From positions 186,001 to 250,000 of the forward strand of contig NC_083399.1 in NCBI RefSeq assembly GCF_030864355.1: DNA of 64,000 nucleotides, read 5' to 3'. The number at the start of each line of letters is the position of its first letter. The first letter of the stretch is position 1. The notes below the pieces were generated by a model that ran no database searches, was not told where the DNA came from, and saw only the letters and a program-made list of their open reading frames with translations. The stretch is from Cutaneotrichosporon cavernicola. Its lineage: Eukaryota; Basidiomycota; Tremellomycetes; Trichosporonales; Trichosporonaceae. The translations under genes were made by a program, and so were the position numbers. This document shows positions 10,480 through 21,112 of this stretch, piece by piece.

Positions 10480-12292
10480 TTACACGCCGATGCGGGCGAG
10501 CCAGCCCTTGCGCTCGTCACCGTCCATGTCGTCGGTACCCGAGAAGCCCGTCGTAAAGTCCATGTCTTCGTAACGGACGAGGCCCGACTTGTGCCAGAAC
10601 TTGTAGCCAAGGAGGAGGACTGCGAAGAATGGAATGCCAAAGTATGTCGTGATGAAAGCGCTCGTGTCAAACTTGTGGATGAAGGCAGTGAATCCCGAGA
10701 AGACGATGACGATAATACTGACCCCGAGGCCATAGTACGAGAGGTAAGGCTGGAGTGGTGCGCGATAAGGCAGAGTGGAGCGGTCAATTCCACGGGCCTT
10801 GAGACCGCGATGCCACCGAAGAGAAGTGAGGAGGATGACGCTCCACGACAGCATGCCGCACACGGCGCACATGGACGCAAAGTATCCGAACGCCTGGCCT
10901 GCGCTGGCACTGGGCGAAGCGGCAAAGTACGCCAGCGGGGTAAACGCCGCACACACAGTCACACAGACCCACGGCACGCCGTCCTTCCTTGTCTTGCCCA
11001 GCCAGTGTGCTTGGCGAGGCGTAGCGCCTCTGGCGTACAAGCCATACAACGTGCGTGAGGAGATGTATAGGTCGGCAATGGCGGCGCTCCATGCGCTCGA
11101 CAGTAACGCGGCATTGATAATAGCTGGGAGGACTTTGATTCCCGCCCCTTTGATAGCGATGACGAAGGGCGATTTAGCGGCGGTACTTCCCAAATTCAGA
11201 TCGGGGTGGGAGGGAGATACCAAGAGGCCGATGAGGAATGCTGAGGAGATGTAGAAGAGGGCGAGGCGGAGCCACACGCTCTTAATTGCACGCGGAACGG
11301 TCTTTGCAGGAGACCCCGCCTCGGCCGCAGCGACGGCGGTGATTTCCGTCCCGATAAATGCGAATGCGGCCGAGATGAGGACGGCGAAGAAACCGAGGAA
11401 ACGACCCCACGCGCCTGGGATGCCTTTGTATTGGACAAAACCACCCGTTTCGACCCAGTACTTGAATCCGATGGGTTGATGGTTAGGACCGCCGCCCGAG
11501 GTGATGACGATAGAGATGATGATTAGGCCAATGATTGTCAGGACTTTAATTGAAGCGGCCCAGAATTCGATTTCGCCAAACACGCGAGTCGAGCCGACGA
11601 TGTTGGCGAGGATTACGACGACGAGCATGACAGTCACCCAGACGGCTGAGTTGCACAGGCCGGGGGCGCAGGTACCGTCCGTCGGGGTCCAGTAGGTGAT
11701 GAGCACGGCCGCAGCCGAGATCTCAGCGGGGAGGAGGACTGGCGTTGGTTTGGCCTGGGCTGGGATGGGCTGAGAGCAACTCACCGATGTAGCAGTACCA
11801 GTACAGCCAGCCGATTGCGAATCCAACTTCTGGGGCGAGGAAACGGGACGCAAGGGCGAGTTGAGCGCCGGGAATGGGAAACGCCGAGATCATCTCGCCC
11901 AGCGCGACCATGACCGAGTAAAGCAGCGTGGCCATGAGACAGTATGAAATAAGAAGACCGGCCGGACCCGCGTTCTGCAGGTTGGTCGCGGTGCCGATAA
12001 ACAGGCCGGTTCCAATGACGCCGCCGATGGCGATCATTTGGCTGGGGTCAGTATGCTGTAGCAAAGACCAGACTCACACATGGCGGCTCTTGAGCGAACG
12101 ATGGAGGGTATTGACGTTGGGCGCCTCAGCACCCACGTCCGAAGTTGTCTCCAGTACCGCCGCGGCAGGAGTGGAGATCTTTTCGTTCTCGATCGACATG
12201 GACAAAGTGACAGAAGACAGAGTACCGGCCGCACAGGCGGCCGAGCTCGGTATTCTACGTGCGTCGTGCTCGGGCGGGACGAAGGGCGACAT
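10480..12292 (-). CDS. AAT-family amino-acid permease
   Basis: Three exons: 12292-12078, 12041-11785 and 11738-10480, with introns of 36 and 46 nt in canonical phase; total 576 residues. After a ~70-residue cytosolic N-terminus comes the hallmark start of TM1 (HVQMIAIGGVIGTGLFIG), then about 12 hydrophobic segments, the AAAVLITYW and FWAASIKVLTIIGLI segments, and the ALLSSAWSAAIADLYISSRTLY region typical of fungal yeast amino-acid transporters. It should act as a proton-coupled amino-acid uptake carrier at the plasma membrane; the substrate cannot be read from sequence. The neighbouring Zn2Cys6 factor on the same strand may regulate it, but that is only suggested by position. Confidence 0.9.
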
Positions 12293-12815
12293 TGTGTCGT
12301 AAAAGGTAAGTGAGTGAGTGAGTGAGTGAGTGAATCAGTGAGTGATAAGATCTAGCTACGTTGTCTGGCCAAAGCCGGCGGGAGCTAGCCGCCCAACCAC
12401 CGGAACTCGAGTCGCGCAAGTTTGGAGCCCTGCCCATACAGTCGCTTCCCTAGCTGGAGCCCCCTGGTGTCCGCACCTGTCCACCTGTGTATGTAGTCTG
12501 CGTTGTCGAGTGCCGCTTGACCCGCTCACATCATCAACTGGACCGTTCATCACCTCTTCAAAATTGTGTCACCGAGGACAGCACGTGAAGTACCAGCCCG
12601 GCGGGTGCCTGAGTGGAATGTTCGGATCTATATCCGTCGGGCTTCCACCCACGCCTTGGCGGCTCCATTGCGAAACTCTGCCCCGCTAAAATTAGCTACA
12701 TCTGATTCCCGCACAGGTTTGCCGGCTGCAAGCCTTGCCTTGTCTGTCGGCGTCGAGCGCAGGCTTCAACCATGACCGTCACAACACTGGTCGCATTAAT
12801 ACACAGGTACCTATC
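12293..12815. other. Promoter region of the amino-acid permease, with GTGA repeats
   Basis: 523 bp between two minus-strand genes. A (TGAG)n-like stretch lies at about 12306-12344, directly upstream of the permease ATG and therefore probably in its 5' leader. Nothing else recognised. Confidence 0.55.
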
Positions 12816-14904
12816 CTACACGGCGTGGTGCTCGCCCATGAACATCCCCGCTAGGTCAAATTCCTCGAGGTTCCCCCAGAGTATGTTGATGGCGCCCTGC
12901 GGTGCGTCTGTATTCTCCAGCTTTTCCTTGACGAGGTCAAAGAATGTTCCAAGATCCGTGTCTGCCGAGACGCTACCCGTCTTGACATCGGCGGCGTACA
13001 CGAGCGCATCGAGGGCCTTGACACAGTGCTTTCCTCTCGGTCCCATGACGCTCAGGAACACGTCGCGCGCCTGCAGCAGACTCGTGCGGCTGTCCATGTT
13101 GCCCAGGACATAGTCCATGGCTAGGACGACGACTGCGCCAATGACCCAGCGCACGGCGAAGCGAGGGCGGATCTCGGGTTTGACGTTGAATACCAGCTGC
13201 GCCTCGACTATGCGGCGCGCCGACTCTACACATGCACGGCGAGATACTTCCAGTGACGGGTCGTTGACGGAGCGCATGAGAAACGGCCGGTGGGCGCGCA
13301 AGATGCGGTTGTGCACGCTGGTGATTACCATGTGGAGCATCCACGAGGTGTCGAGCGAGGCAGGTGGGGGAACTAGAGCGAGCGCACTACGTAGCTCGGC
13401 GTCGTACACCATTGTCTCCTCGTGTGTGAGTTCGGCGCTGTCGTTGCCGTACTTTCGCAGAGCGACGCAGAAGGCGTTGGCGGACTGCGTGTCAGCATAA
13501 GATATTGGAAGGGGAGGAGACCAAACGTACCCTTGGCAAACCGGCTGGGGTGACGACGTGTGAAGGCAGCTCCGGGTAGTCCATGTCCGACGGCACCTTG
13601 CGGTTCGCGGGGATCGACGTTGTGACTGCTGTCAGCTCGACTCACAAGACTGCCTATCTGGAAGAGGAGACGTACTGTTCATCAAACGCCAGATAGAGCG
13701 CCGCCGCGGAATTGTCGTGTCCATAAACTGGACAATGTGCACGAGCTGCTTACACAGCTCGTGTGCAGCGTGTGGCGACAGGTCCGCAAGAGCTGGGTCG
13801 TCGAGTGGTGCGGCGTTCCAGTTGTCGCCCATGATGTCGAGGTCGAGCCAAAGGAGTGTCGACACGGCCGCGTCTAGGTGGCGTAGGACAATGTTCTGGC
13901 GCTTGACATCATCGTCGTCGTCGCCAAAGTGCTATGGTCAGCCCAGAAGTGCTCCAAAATAGTAGCAGCCGACTCACGAAGAGGGTGACGACATAGAGGA
14001 TCGCGCACTGGATGTGTCGCACCTGCGGGATGGCGAGGTACTCTGCCGCCTCGAGAGCATTCAGGCTCGCCTGATATAGCGCGGTGGGGATAAGCTTTAT
14101 ATCCGTCCCCGGGAAGTGGACGGCGTTGTTGGGGCTGATCTTCGTTGTGATGCCTAGGACCTGGTGTGTCAGTTCGCCTCTCGAGACCAACTCACAATGA
14201 GGTAGAGCGCGAGCCAAGATGGGTCACGCTCGCCTTTCTCGAACGCGGCGTGCTTGGCACGGAACGTCCGCTCGTCCAACACGTACCAGCACAGGTGTAC
14301 TGGGCCGGTAAAGAACTCGTCGAGGAGCGCAGCGGCAGTCGCTGGGTGAGGAAGCATGCTCATGGCGTTCTCGACCAGTGCCTGCCGATGGGCGGCCGTG
14401 TCCCACGGCATAGCATGACTTCCTTTGGTGGGCCGCGAGCCCGGGCCAACGCCGACGATCTTGTCCTCGAGCGTCGTAACCGTGACTTCGATTCCATCCT
14501 TACGACGTGCGGGCTTTGGTGCAGCGGGTACATACGGACTCTGGGCCGTCGAGCCGCCATTACTGGAATAACTTGGGAGGACAGATGACGGCGCAGACAA
14601 GCCATGTACCTGGGTCCGCAGATCGCGTAGTTCCACCCTCAGAGCGTCCAGGTCCGACGCAAGGGCATATGACGGTCCGTATCAGCGTTTATAAAGAAAT
14701 AACTACAACTTACTGCTCAGGTGCATCTTCCCAGTAACAGTCGGCTGGACGGCCGCGTTTGATGCACGAGTCGCACGGTGTCTTGCCTAGGGCCGAACAC
14801 TTGGTCTTGCGGCGCTTGCACTCTGTGCAGCTAAGTGCTCGGCGACTAGACTTTACCTCTGAACGAGGGCGCTTTGATGGACCCTGGTCACTATCTGACG
14901 CCAT
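12816..14904 (-). CDS. Zn(2)-Cys(6) fungal transcription factor
   Basis: Six exons: 14904-14714, 14637-14196, 14160-13978, 13931-13676, 13625-13531 and 13484-12816; phases close to 611 residues. The N-terminus carries the binuclear zinc cluster CTECKRRKTKC...PCDSC...ADCYW (residues ~25-58) after a basic KRPRSEVKSSRR patch, followed by a short coiled segment. The rest matches the fungal-specific TF middle domain, with HLCWYVLDERTFRAKHAAFE, IQCAILYVVTLF and the WMLHMVITSVHNRILRAHRPF segment. It should bind CGG-type sites in the nucleus. The first intron (14638-14712) has a weak acceptor (CTGAG) and is the least certain junction. Target genes are unknown; the adjacent permease and the divergent Virilizer-like gene are candidates by position only. 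Confidence 0.87.
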
Positions 14905-15463
14905 AACAGGAAGGAGGTTGTAGTGACGACAAGGAGAAGGTGACGATGAAGCAAAGAGGTAATGAGGGCAATAATGGCAATAATGGCAATGTCATTTGTG
15001 GTCGTATGAGGCGCCTTTGTCGGGGACCTCCACCCTTCCCTTCCTGTCATACGCAATGACTGGCTCCAGAGCGGCAAATGAGATCCGGTGACTCCCGTAA
15101 GCCTGAAGCCCCGCGGCCCTCTCTTCACTCTTTCACTCTTTACCTCTAGGTTTACTTTAACTCTAGCAAGTGGCCAATCATCATATAATGAAGGCTTTAC
15201 GCAAACGTCACTGATTGGTTAGAGCATTAGAGCATTACCATAATGTCTGCAGATCACTAGGGAATGAGCCCACTCCACTAGATCTCGATCTAGATACAAT
15301 CACCAAGTCAGCCGGTGCCGGGCAGGGTAAACATGACTCCTTTTAGGCGGCATTGCAGAGTGGGGCAGGGTAGTCTCCACTTAGCTCCAGGGCATGACGG
15401 CATGACGTGACCTGTATGACCTTTACTGTTTCGCGTTTCGACCTTCCACTCTCTCACACTCTC
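14905..15463. promoter_or_regulatory. Divergent promoter region, Zn2Cys6 factor / Virilizer-like gene
   Basis: 559 bp between outward-facing ATGs at 14904 and 15464. AT-richer than the flanking genes in 15120-15300. Two close copies of GAGCATTA lie near 15220-15235. No RNA gene or conserved frame recognised. Confidence 0.5.
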
Positions 15464-16997
15464 ATGGCCGAGCTCGTATATCACGGCACCCCGACCCTCT
15501 ACCCCGACGGCAGCGGGCGGATGGGCGCCATACGCTTCTCGGCTCCCGTACGCCTCTCCAGCCTCCGCGTGATCCCCGAAGGCGTTGCGTGTCCAGACGG
15601 TGTGGGGTGAGTCTCGTCTCGGCTCTCCGTTTCTGCGCGGGACTGATAACAGCCAAACCTCTCCCAGCGACTTTACTCTTGAGATCCTGCTCAATGTCGC
15701 ACCATCAGACCCCATCAACGCACTTGCACGCACCTCTGCTCGCGTCACGTCCAGCTCGCACGCACTTGACTTTATCCTCGACATGCCCGAAGGCGTACGT
15801 CTCCCTATGCCATTCTGACACTAGACAACGACGCGCCTCGTAGTCATCCGAGCACCGGCGCGGCAGATCACCCTAAGTCTATACGCCCACGCAGACGCAG
15901 ACGGTACGACGCCGGTACCAGCCACCACTATTCCTACTTATCGACCAACGGCCCTCCGCCTGGGAACGCCTGAGACTCTCCTCGCCTCCCTCTCGACCTT
16001 GGAGGCGGATGGGAAGCGACGCGCTCTGGCCGCACTTTCACTCCTCGCCAGGCGCGACTGGACGTTGGAATCCGCTCTCGCGTCACCCCACATCGAAAAC
16101 CTGCTGGACGAGGGCGCTTCTGTGGCCGCAGCGTCCATCCTCGGCATCCAAGACACCGACGGGGCACAAACATCCCTCGCTGCCCTCCTAGCGTTGAACT
16201 CTGATCCGTGGGCCACAGAGTATCCACATACGGAGGCGCCGCTGGCGCGCGTCCTCCGCCTCGCGGACGCACAGGCATCTTCATCCCATCCACGTGCCGG
16301 CGAGGCTCTGGCCACTACAATCGCCCGCCTCGCCGCCCTCGAAGTGTCAGGGCCCACAGCCGCGCGGCTGGCCCGCGCGCTTCCCCCGCTAGCAGCGAAT
16401 GCGATGACGCGTGGCGCATCCACCGCTCTCCCGTCGCTGGACGCACGCACGGTCCTGCGCGCCCTCCTCCCATCCACCGCCGCCGTAGCGGCGGGAAAGT
16501 CGTGTGCTCCATCAGCGCGCGTTCTCGCAACCCCATTCCTCCGCCAATTACCGCGGAACGACCCCCTCCGACGCGCTTGGGATCCCTCCGTCCCCGTATA
16601 CGCGCCGTCGGCTTCTGCGTCGCCGATGCCCCGCGCCTCGCCACTCCCCACAGTCCAGGTCGAGCCGCCGCAGGAGGCGCGTATTTCTCCAACTCAGGTG
16701 GGGAGGATACAGCGCAGCCTCGATGCGCGGTCCAGCTCTATCTCACTGAACCCGACGCCGGCCGAGCTGCTTGCTGCCATCGCGCCTGGTCTTTTGGGCG
16801 CCTTGTCGTCTGCAAAGGCGCCGCCGCTCGGTATACCTGCCTCCCGAGCTGCTCATGGGAGTGCTAGCGACTACGCTGGGAAAGTGTATTCGGCGCACGA
16901 GTTCCGGCGGGAACGCGAGATGGTCAGTGGGCTGGGGGTCGGCGCGTCGGGCGCGGGACGTAAGGCGAGCCGACACGTAGATGACTTTGGGTCGTAG
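15464..16997 (+). CDS. Compact Virilizer-like protein (putative m6A-writer subunit)
   Basis: Three exons: 15464-15606, 15653-15794 and 15825-16997, with introns of 46 and 30 nt; 485 residues. The first ~115 residues follow the Virilizer N-terminal domain: GAIRFSAPVRLSSLRVIPEG, then QTSPSDFTLEILLN, then LVVIRAPARQITLSLYAH. These correspond in order to the VRF..EVRVIPPGV, TSP..FQLDLF and LTLAIYG blocks of animal VIRMA. The middle is Ala/Leu-rich and probably helical; the C-terminus ends YAGKVYSAHEFRREREM ... SRHVDDF, reminiscent of Virilizer tails. Family members are usually 1000-1800 residues, so this copy is strikingly short. Virilizer scaffolds the METTL3/METTL14/WTAP mRNA methyltransferase complex. 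The family call rests on remembered motifs and should be tested by profile search. Confidence 0.62.
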
Positions 16998-17189
16998 CGA
17001 GGAGCGGCGCTGCTAGCCTGAGGAGGGCTGCAGTTGTGAGCAACGTATCGAGCATCTGTAATATCTGTCTGCAGCATTGTAATCCCGTTTCTGCTACTCT
17101 GACGAGTCATGACCTTGAGCTAGCGTGAAACGACCTCGTCTTCCTACCTGCCATCCACGAAGCGCGAGCACTTCCTACATCCTACCCAA

Positions 17190-18486
17190 CTACTGGATCC
17201 AGCACCACCCGCGCTTCGCGCACTTAGCGACGCAGAACTCGAGTGCAGGCTGCGCGAAAGGCCAGAACCGCTCCTTCCACCCGTCCTTACCTGGTCCTGG
17301 CTCTAGAGCGCCGTGTGGCATACCTTGCGCCTCGATGAGCTTGCTCTCAACCCCTAGTTCCAGCAATCGGGCGTGGCCATCACGAGTCTGCTGTGGGTCA
17401 AGCAGCGAGTCATCTGCCGCGAGCACCCACACACTGGGTGGGAAGGAGGCGGACATGAGCTTGATGGGATTCTGCGCGTCGGGGTACGGCGGTGCATGGC
17501 TCGTTAGAAATTCGTTGAGCGAGGCCGAGTCGATGGCCTGCTGTCAGCTCCCGGCACGGTCTCTAACTGAATCCTAATGCTCGACGCGCACGCACCATGC
17601 TCGCCCAAGTCGCGCGAGGTGAAGACCCGTCCTCCGCCCTGCCGTCAGCTAAGCAAGACCCCTTAGCTCACCAAACATCATGCGCCGTGCTGACGGGCTC
17701 GAAGAGGAGGTCATCAACCTTCTTCTTGTCATATTCAGACAGGTCCGCCATCGCATCTTCGTACGGCTTGTATTCCCTGAAATAGCGTGCGTTCGTGTCG
17801 GACAGCGGGTACGCGATATAGTTCGCCTTCGGGAGAGGCAAGCCGGCCGCTGCGGCATCGATCGACTGCGGTAAGCCTGTTCTAGAGACTACTAGCTGAC
17901 GTACCACCAACATTGCTGATGTTCCGCCTGCGCTTCCACCGAAGACGAAGTTACGCTCGGGATCGAGCTCGGGATGGATCTTGGGAAGGTTTTGGAGGAC
18001 CCAGCGGTAGCCGTCAAGCAGGTCCTCGCGGATCTCGGGAAGGCGGACGCTGGCGTCAGCATACAACCACAAATACGAAAGCCAAGTTTAGGGGAGGCTC
18101 ACTGCGGGCACATTCGATACTCTAGGGAGACGACTGCAAAGCCCCGCTCGAGGAGGTGCTCGATGTGGCCGGTGAAGACGTGTTGCGAGTCGGCTGTCGT
18201 GAACCCACCGCCGTGGTATGTGATGCCTGGGGTCAGTTCGTGAATGCAATCAAAGCTGACAAGCACAGCTTCTTCAGCAGCATTAGGTCATTAGGTCAAG
18301 AGATAGGGAAAGAGACATGGAGGGAAGGCAGATTGAGATGGAAGACTCACCAACCGGCACCCTCCCGCCTTTGACCTTGTCCTTTAGCGGCATCCACACG
18401 TCAGCATGACACCCGCCCGTCATGGACGGCGCCACCTCCTTGAACAGGTATCGAGTGTACTCGAATCCTTCTCTCGATGTCGGCAT
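17190..18486 (-). CDS. Alpha/beta hydrolase, HSL-type esterase/lipase (paralogue A)
   Basis: Six exons: 18486-18351, 18226-18103, 18049-17905, 17865-17672, 17638-17596 and 17537-17190; 329 residues. The intron 17866-17904 is 39 nt and in frame, so unspliced RNA stays open there. Motifs of the hormone-sensitive-lipase group: oxyanion-hole HGGG (after ITY), nucleophile elbow GGSAGG (Ser in FVFGGSAGGTS), acidic residue in LAADDSLLDP and catalytic His in GMPHGALEP. No signal peptide is seen, so it is probably cytosolic. It is a close paralogue of the divergent neighbour at 18656: the openings MPTSREGFEYTRYLFK and MPVSREGHTYTRYLFK align and most intron positions are shared. Substrate unknown. Confidence 0.88.
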
Positions 18487-18655
18487 GGTGATGAAGAGTA
18501 TGATGGCTAGATGGCAGACTTGTCTCATGCGGCGCTCCGGATATGACGATCGTAGGGCCCGGTGCCCCGGGCCGATGCCGTCAGCTACGTACCCCCACAC
18601 CCCCACCCTCTCGCAGCCTCATCTTGATAGTCACTTCTTCTCCAACTAGAGAGCA
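18487..18655. promoter_or_regulatory. Short bidirectional promoter between the two esterase paralogues
   Basis: Only 169 bp separate the divergent start codons at 18486 (minus) and 18656 (plus), so both genes must share control sequence or have overlapping leaders. No motif was identified with confidence. Confidence 0.6.
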
Positions 18656-19757
18656 ATGCCAGTCTCCCGCGAAGGACACACCTACACCCGCTACCTCTTC
18701 AAGCCCCTTGCCGACACGGTCACGGGTGGATGTCATGCTGACGTCTTCCTCCCGACCCTTGAGAAGGGGGAGAAGGCTCCGATCGCAATCACATACCACG
18801 GCGGTGGGTTTGTCATCTGCGACTCTCAGCACATTCTCACCCGACACGTGGGGTATCTCCTCTCGCAAGGATTCGCCGTGGTGGGCCTCGAGTACCGTAT
18901 GGCCCCGCAGTATGTCCTCTTGAATTCAAAGCTGACAGAAGCGTCCGCTTCCCAGAGATCAGAGAGGATATCGTCGACGGGTACAAGTGGGTCCTGGACG
19001 TTTTGCCTACACGTGCGCCCCTCGATCCGTCGCGAGTATGTGTGATGGGCGCCAGTGCGGGCGGATACGCGACGCTCTCTCTCGTAAGCTTCTATTCTGG
19101 TTCTGACAAGCTGATGATAGTCGATCGACGCGCACCGCCTTGGCCTGCCCCTCCCCAAAGCCAATTACGTCGTCTACCCCCTCGCGGACTTGACGACGAC
19201 CCTCAAACGTCCCAGCGAGCGCGTGACTCACGCCCAAGCCTTGGCCTCGCTCTCAGACGAGGATAGGGTCAAAGTCGACGCACTCTTCGCAGAGCCCATC
19301 ACTACGAGGCATGACCGGATGTGGGTGCCTCCTCATCTTCGCTGACAGCAGGAAAGAAGACCCGGCCGACCTATCCGGCCGTATGGTCTGGGGACATATG
19401 GTAGGCTCCATCTGAAGCCGCTGACAGCAGGCCATGCTGAGCGGCACGCTCCTCGAGTGCCTCACCGCGTCTCCGTGGCCGTACCCGACCGAACACTCGC
19501 CCATGCAACACCTGCATGACAAGTTCCCGCCGACAGTCCTCGTGCTCGCCGAGGCCGACACTCTCCTCGATCCGATGACGACGAGCGTGCTCCATGACCG
19601 TCTTGAGGAGCTTGGTGTCGAGAGCCTCTTGCTCGTGGGCAAGGACATGCCTCATGGTGCTATGGAGCCGGAGATGGGCGCGCCGGAGCAGGGGAAGGAA
19701 TGGTGGGACGATGTGGCGGTACCAGCGCTCGAGTTCTGTGTACGTCACTGCCAGTAA
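18656..19757 (+). CDS. Alpha/beta hydrolase, HSL-type esterase/lipase (paralogue B)
   Basis: Five exons: 18656-18909, 18942-19083, 19121-19320, 19352-19400 and 19431-19757; 323 residues. The exon-4 frame is only kept with the donor GTGGGT at 19321, giving RMKEDPADLSGRMVWGHM. Motifs: HGGG oxyanion hole (ITYHGGGFV), GASAGG nucleophile elbow, LAEADTLLDP acidic loop and DMPHGAMEP catalytic His. It lacks the first, 124-nt intron of paralogue A but shares the other positions. All introns are only 30-37 nt. Same predicted esterase chemistry as paralogue A; substrate unknown. Confidence 0.88.
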
Positions 19758-20306
19758 TGGGATGCCAAGCGGTTGCGGGATGGGGGAGGCGCAGAGGCAG
19801 TATTTTGCTGGTTAAGATGTGGAGGAAGCTGGCAACCAACTTGCCCTTCAGCAGACTATGCCCTCCCAAGTACGACCTGTTCTATCACAGGCAGTGGCTG
19901 GCACAATACGCTCTCACGACCAGGCTTGGGAACTAACGCCACGACCCTCCTTCTACCATCAATCCTTCCACCATCAAAGACGTGCAGACAAGGCGGAACG
20001 TAGCAGAACTCTTCCACCATGCTGACATGGCTGCTGGCGACTGTCGACCCGTCGAGCAAGACTCAGCCCAACTTGCAAATTCCAGCGCGCCTGTACTCAG
20101 GTACTCTCCGAGCGAGCTGTCATCATGTTAGGCGTTATAAATACCGCATGGAGCGCAGAGCGTGCGATGTGAGAGTCAGCGCGTCAGGCCGCTATGGGGC
20201 CATAGATCTCCGAACGACAGGTTACCCATATACCCATACATACAACACGACCCCTCTCGTCTCGTCGGTGCACGATGCACGATGCACGATGCACGATGCA
20301 CGACAA
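19758..20306. other. Intergenic region between convergent genes
   Basis: 549 bp between the esterase stop and the stop of the glycine-rich gene. Apart from the heptamer repeat listed separately, nothing is recognised; the short frames here have no conserved features. Confidence 0.5.
20269..20303. repeat. Tandem heptamer repeat (TGCACGA x5)
   Basis: Five perfect consecutive copies of the 7-bp unit TGCACGA, ending just downstream of the stop codon of the glycine-rich gene, so likely in its 3' UTR. Confidence 0.95.
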
Positions 20307-21112
20307 TCACCTGGCCCGCGCGCGCTCAAGTTCGTTCCAGGGATTCTCGCAGAAGGAGTCGCGCCAGAGCGCACCCCCTTCTCCACCTTGTGCGCCTCCA
20401 TGGCCACCACCACCATGACCGCCATGTCTCCCTTGGCCGCCGTGGCCACCAAACCCGCCGCCGCCGCCGCCGCCGCCGCCACGTCCACGTCCCCGTCCCC
20501 TTCCCTTCCCTCCGCGTCCGCCGCGCCAGTCTCCCCTCTCCCCTCGATCACCGCTTGGGCCACTTGGGCCAGCACGCAGGGCAGCTGGGTCGCTCGCAGG
20601 CGAAGTCGGACACGGCCTCTGGAATGTCAGCGCCACCGCCACACCCAAACGAAACCAAGCGAAACCAAGCGAAACCAAACGTGGACAGAAACCAAACCAA
20701 ATCACCAGAAATACCGCACGTCCACGATTGGTGACCAGAGGTCTCCCGCCGGCAATTCGCGACCGTTGGCCCCATCTAGCGTGATTCGACCTTTGCCTAA
20801 ACTCCCTGAAGTAACGCCTTCGGGCCCGAGCGGGCTACGGAGAGAGACCAACGAGAGAAGAGAAGAGGGAAGGAGGGAAGAGTAAATAGCGCCTTCGCTA
20901 TACTCGCTATCACTCACCTTGGTACCCGCCACCGTGTCAAGTCCACTGACCTCTGCGCGTCCTCGTCCTCGCCGGCGCCCGCCACCTACGATTCCGCGCG
21001 CTCCACGCGAGCCCGAACCTGAACCCGAGCCAGGCTGTGCTCGTTGTTGTTGTTGGGGCGCCGGTTGCTTGCCCTTCTTGCCAAAAGACATGGGAAGGTC
21101 GAAGCCGTCCAT
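20307..21112 (-). CDS. Glycine-rich RGG protein with short conserved C-terminal motif, unknown function
   Basis: Two exons, 21112-20918 and 20618-20307, joined in phase 0 across a 299-nt intron, giving 168 residues. An alternative start is the in-frame Met eight codons in (MSFGKKGK). The N-terminal part is Gln- and Gly/Arg-rich (RRRGRGR); the second exon encodes a WRGG/RGRGRGR block and a run of Gly/His-Gly repeats, suggesting RNA binding. The last residues read WRDSFCENPWNELERA. That acidic/aromatic motif resembles the S-x-LEDPWAGLE motif near the end of animal MPLKIP/TTDN1, a weak similarity seen by eye only. The intron contains a decamer repeat (GAAACCAAGC) at 20651-20680. No firm family assignment. 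Confidence 0.6.
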
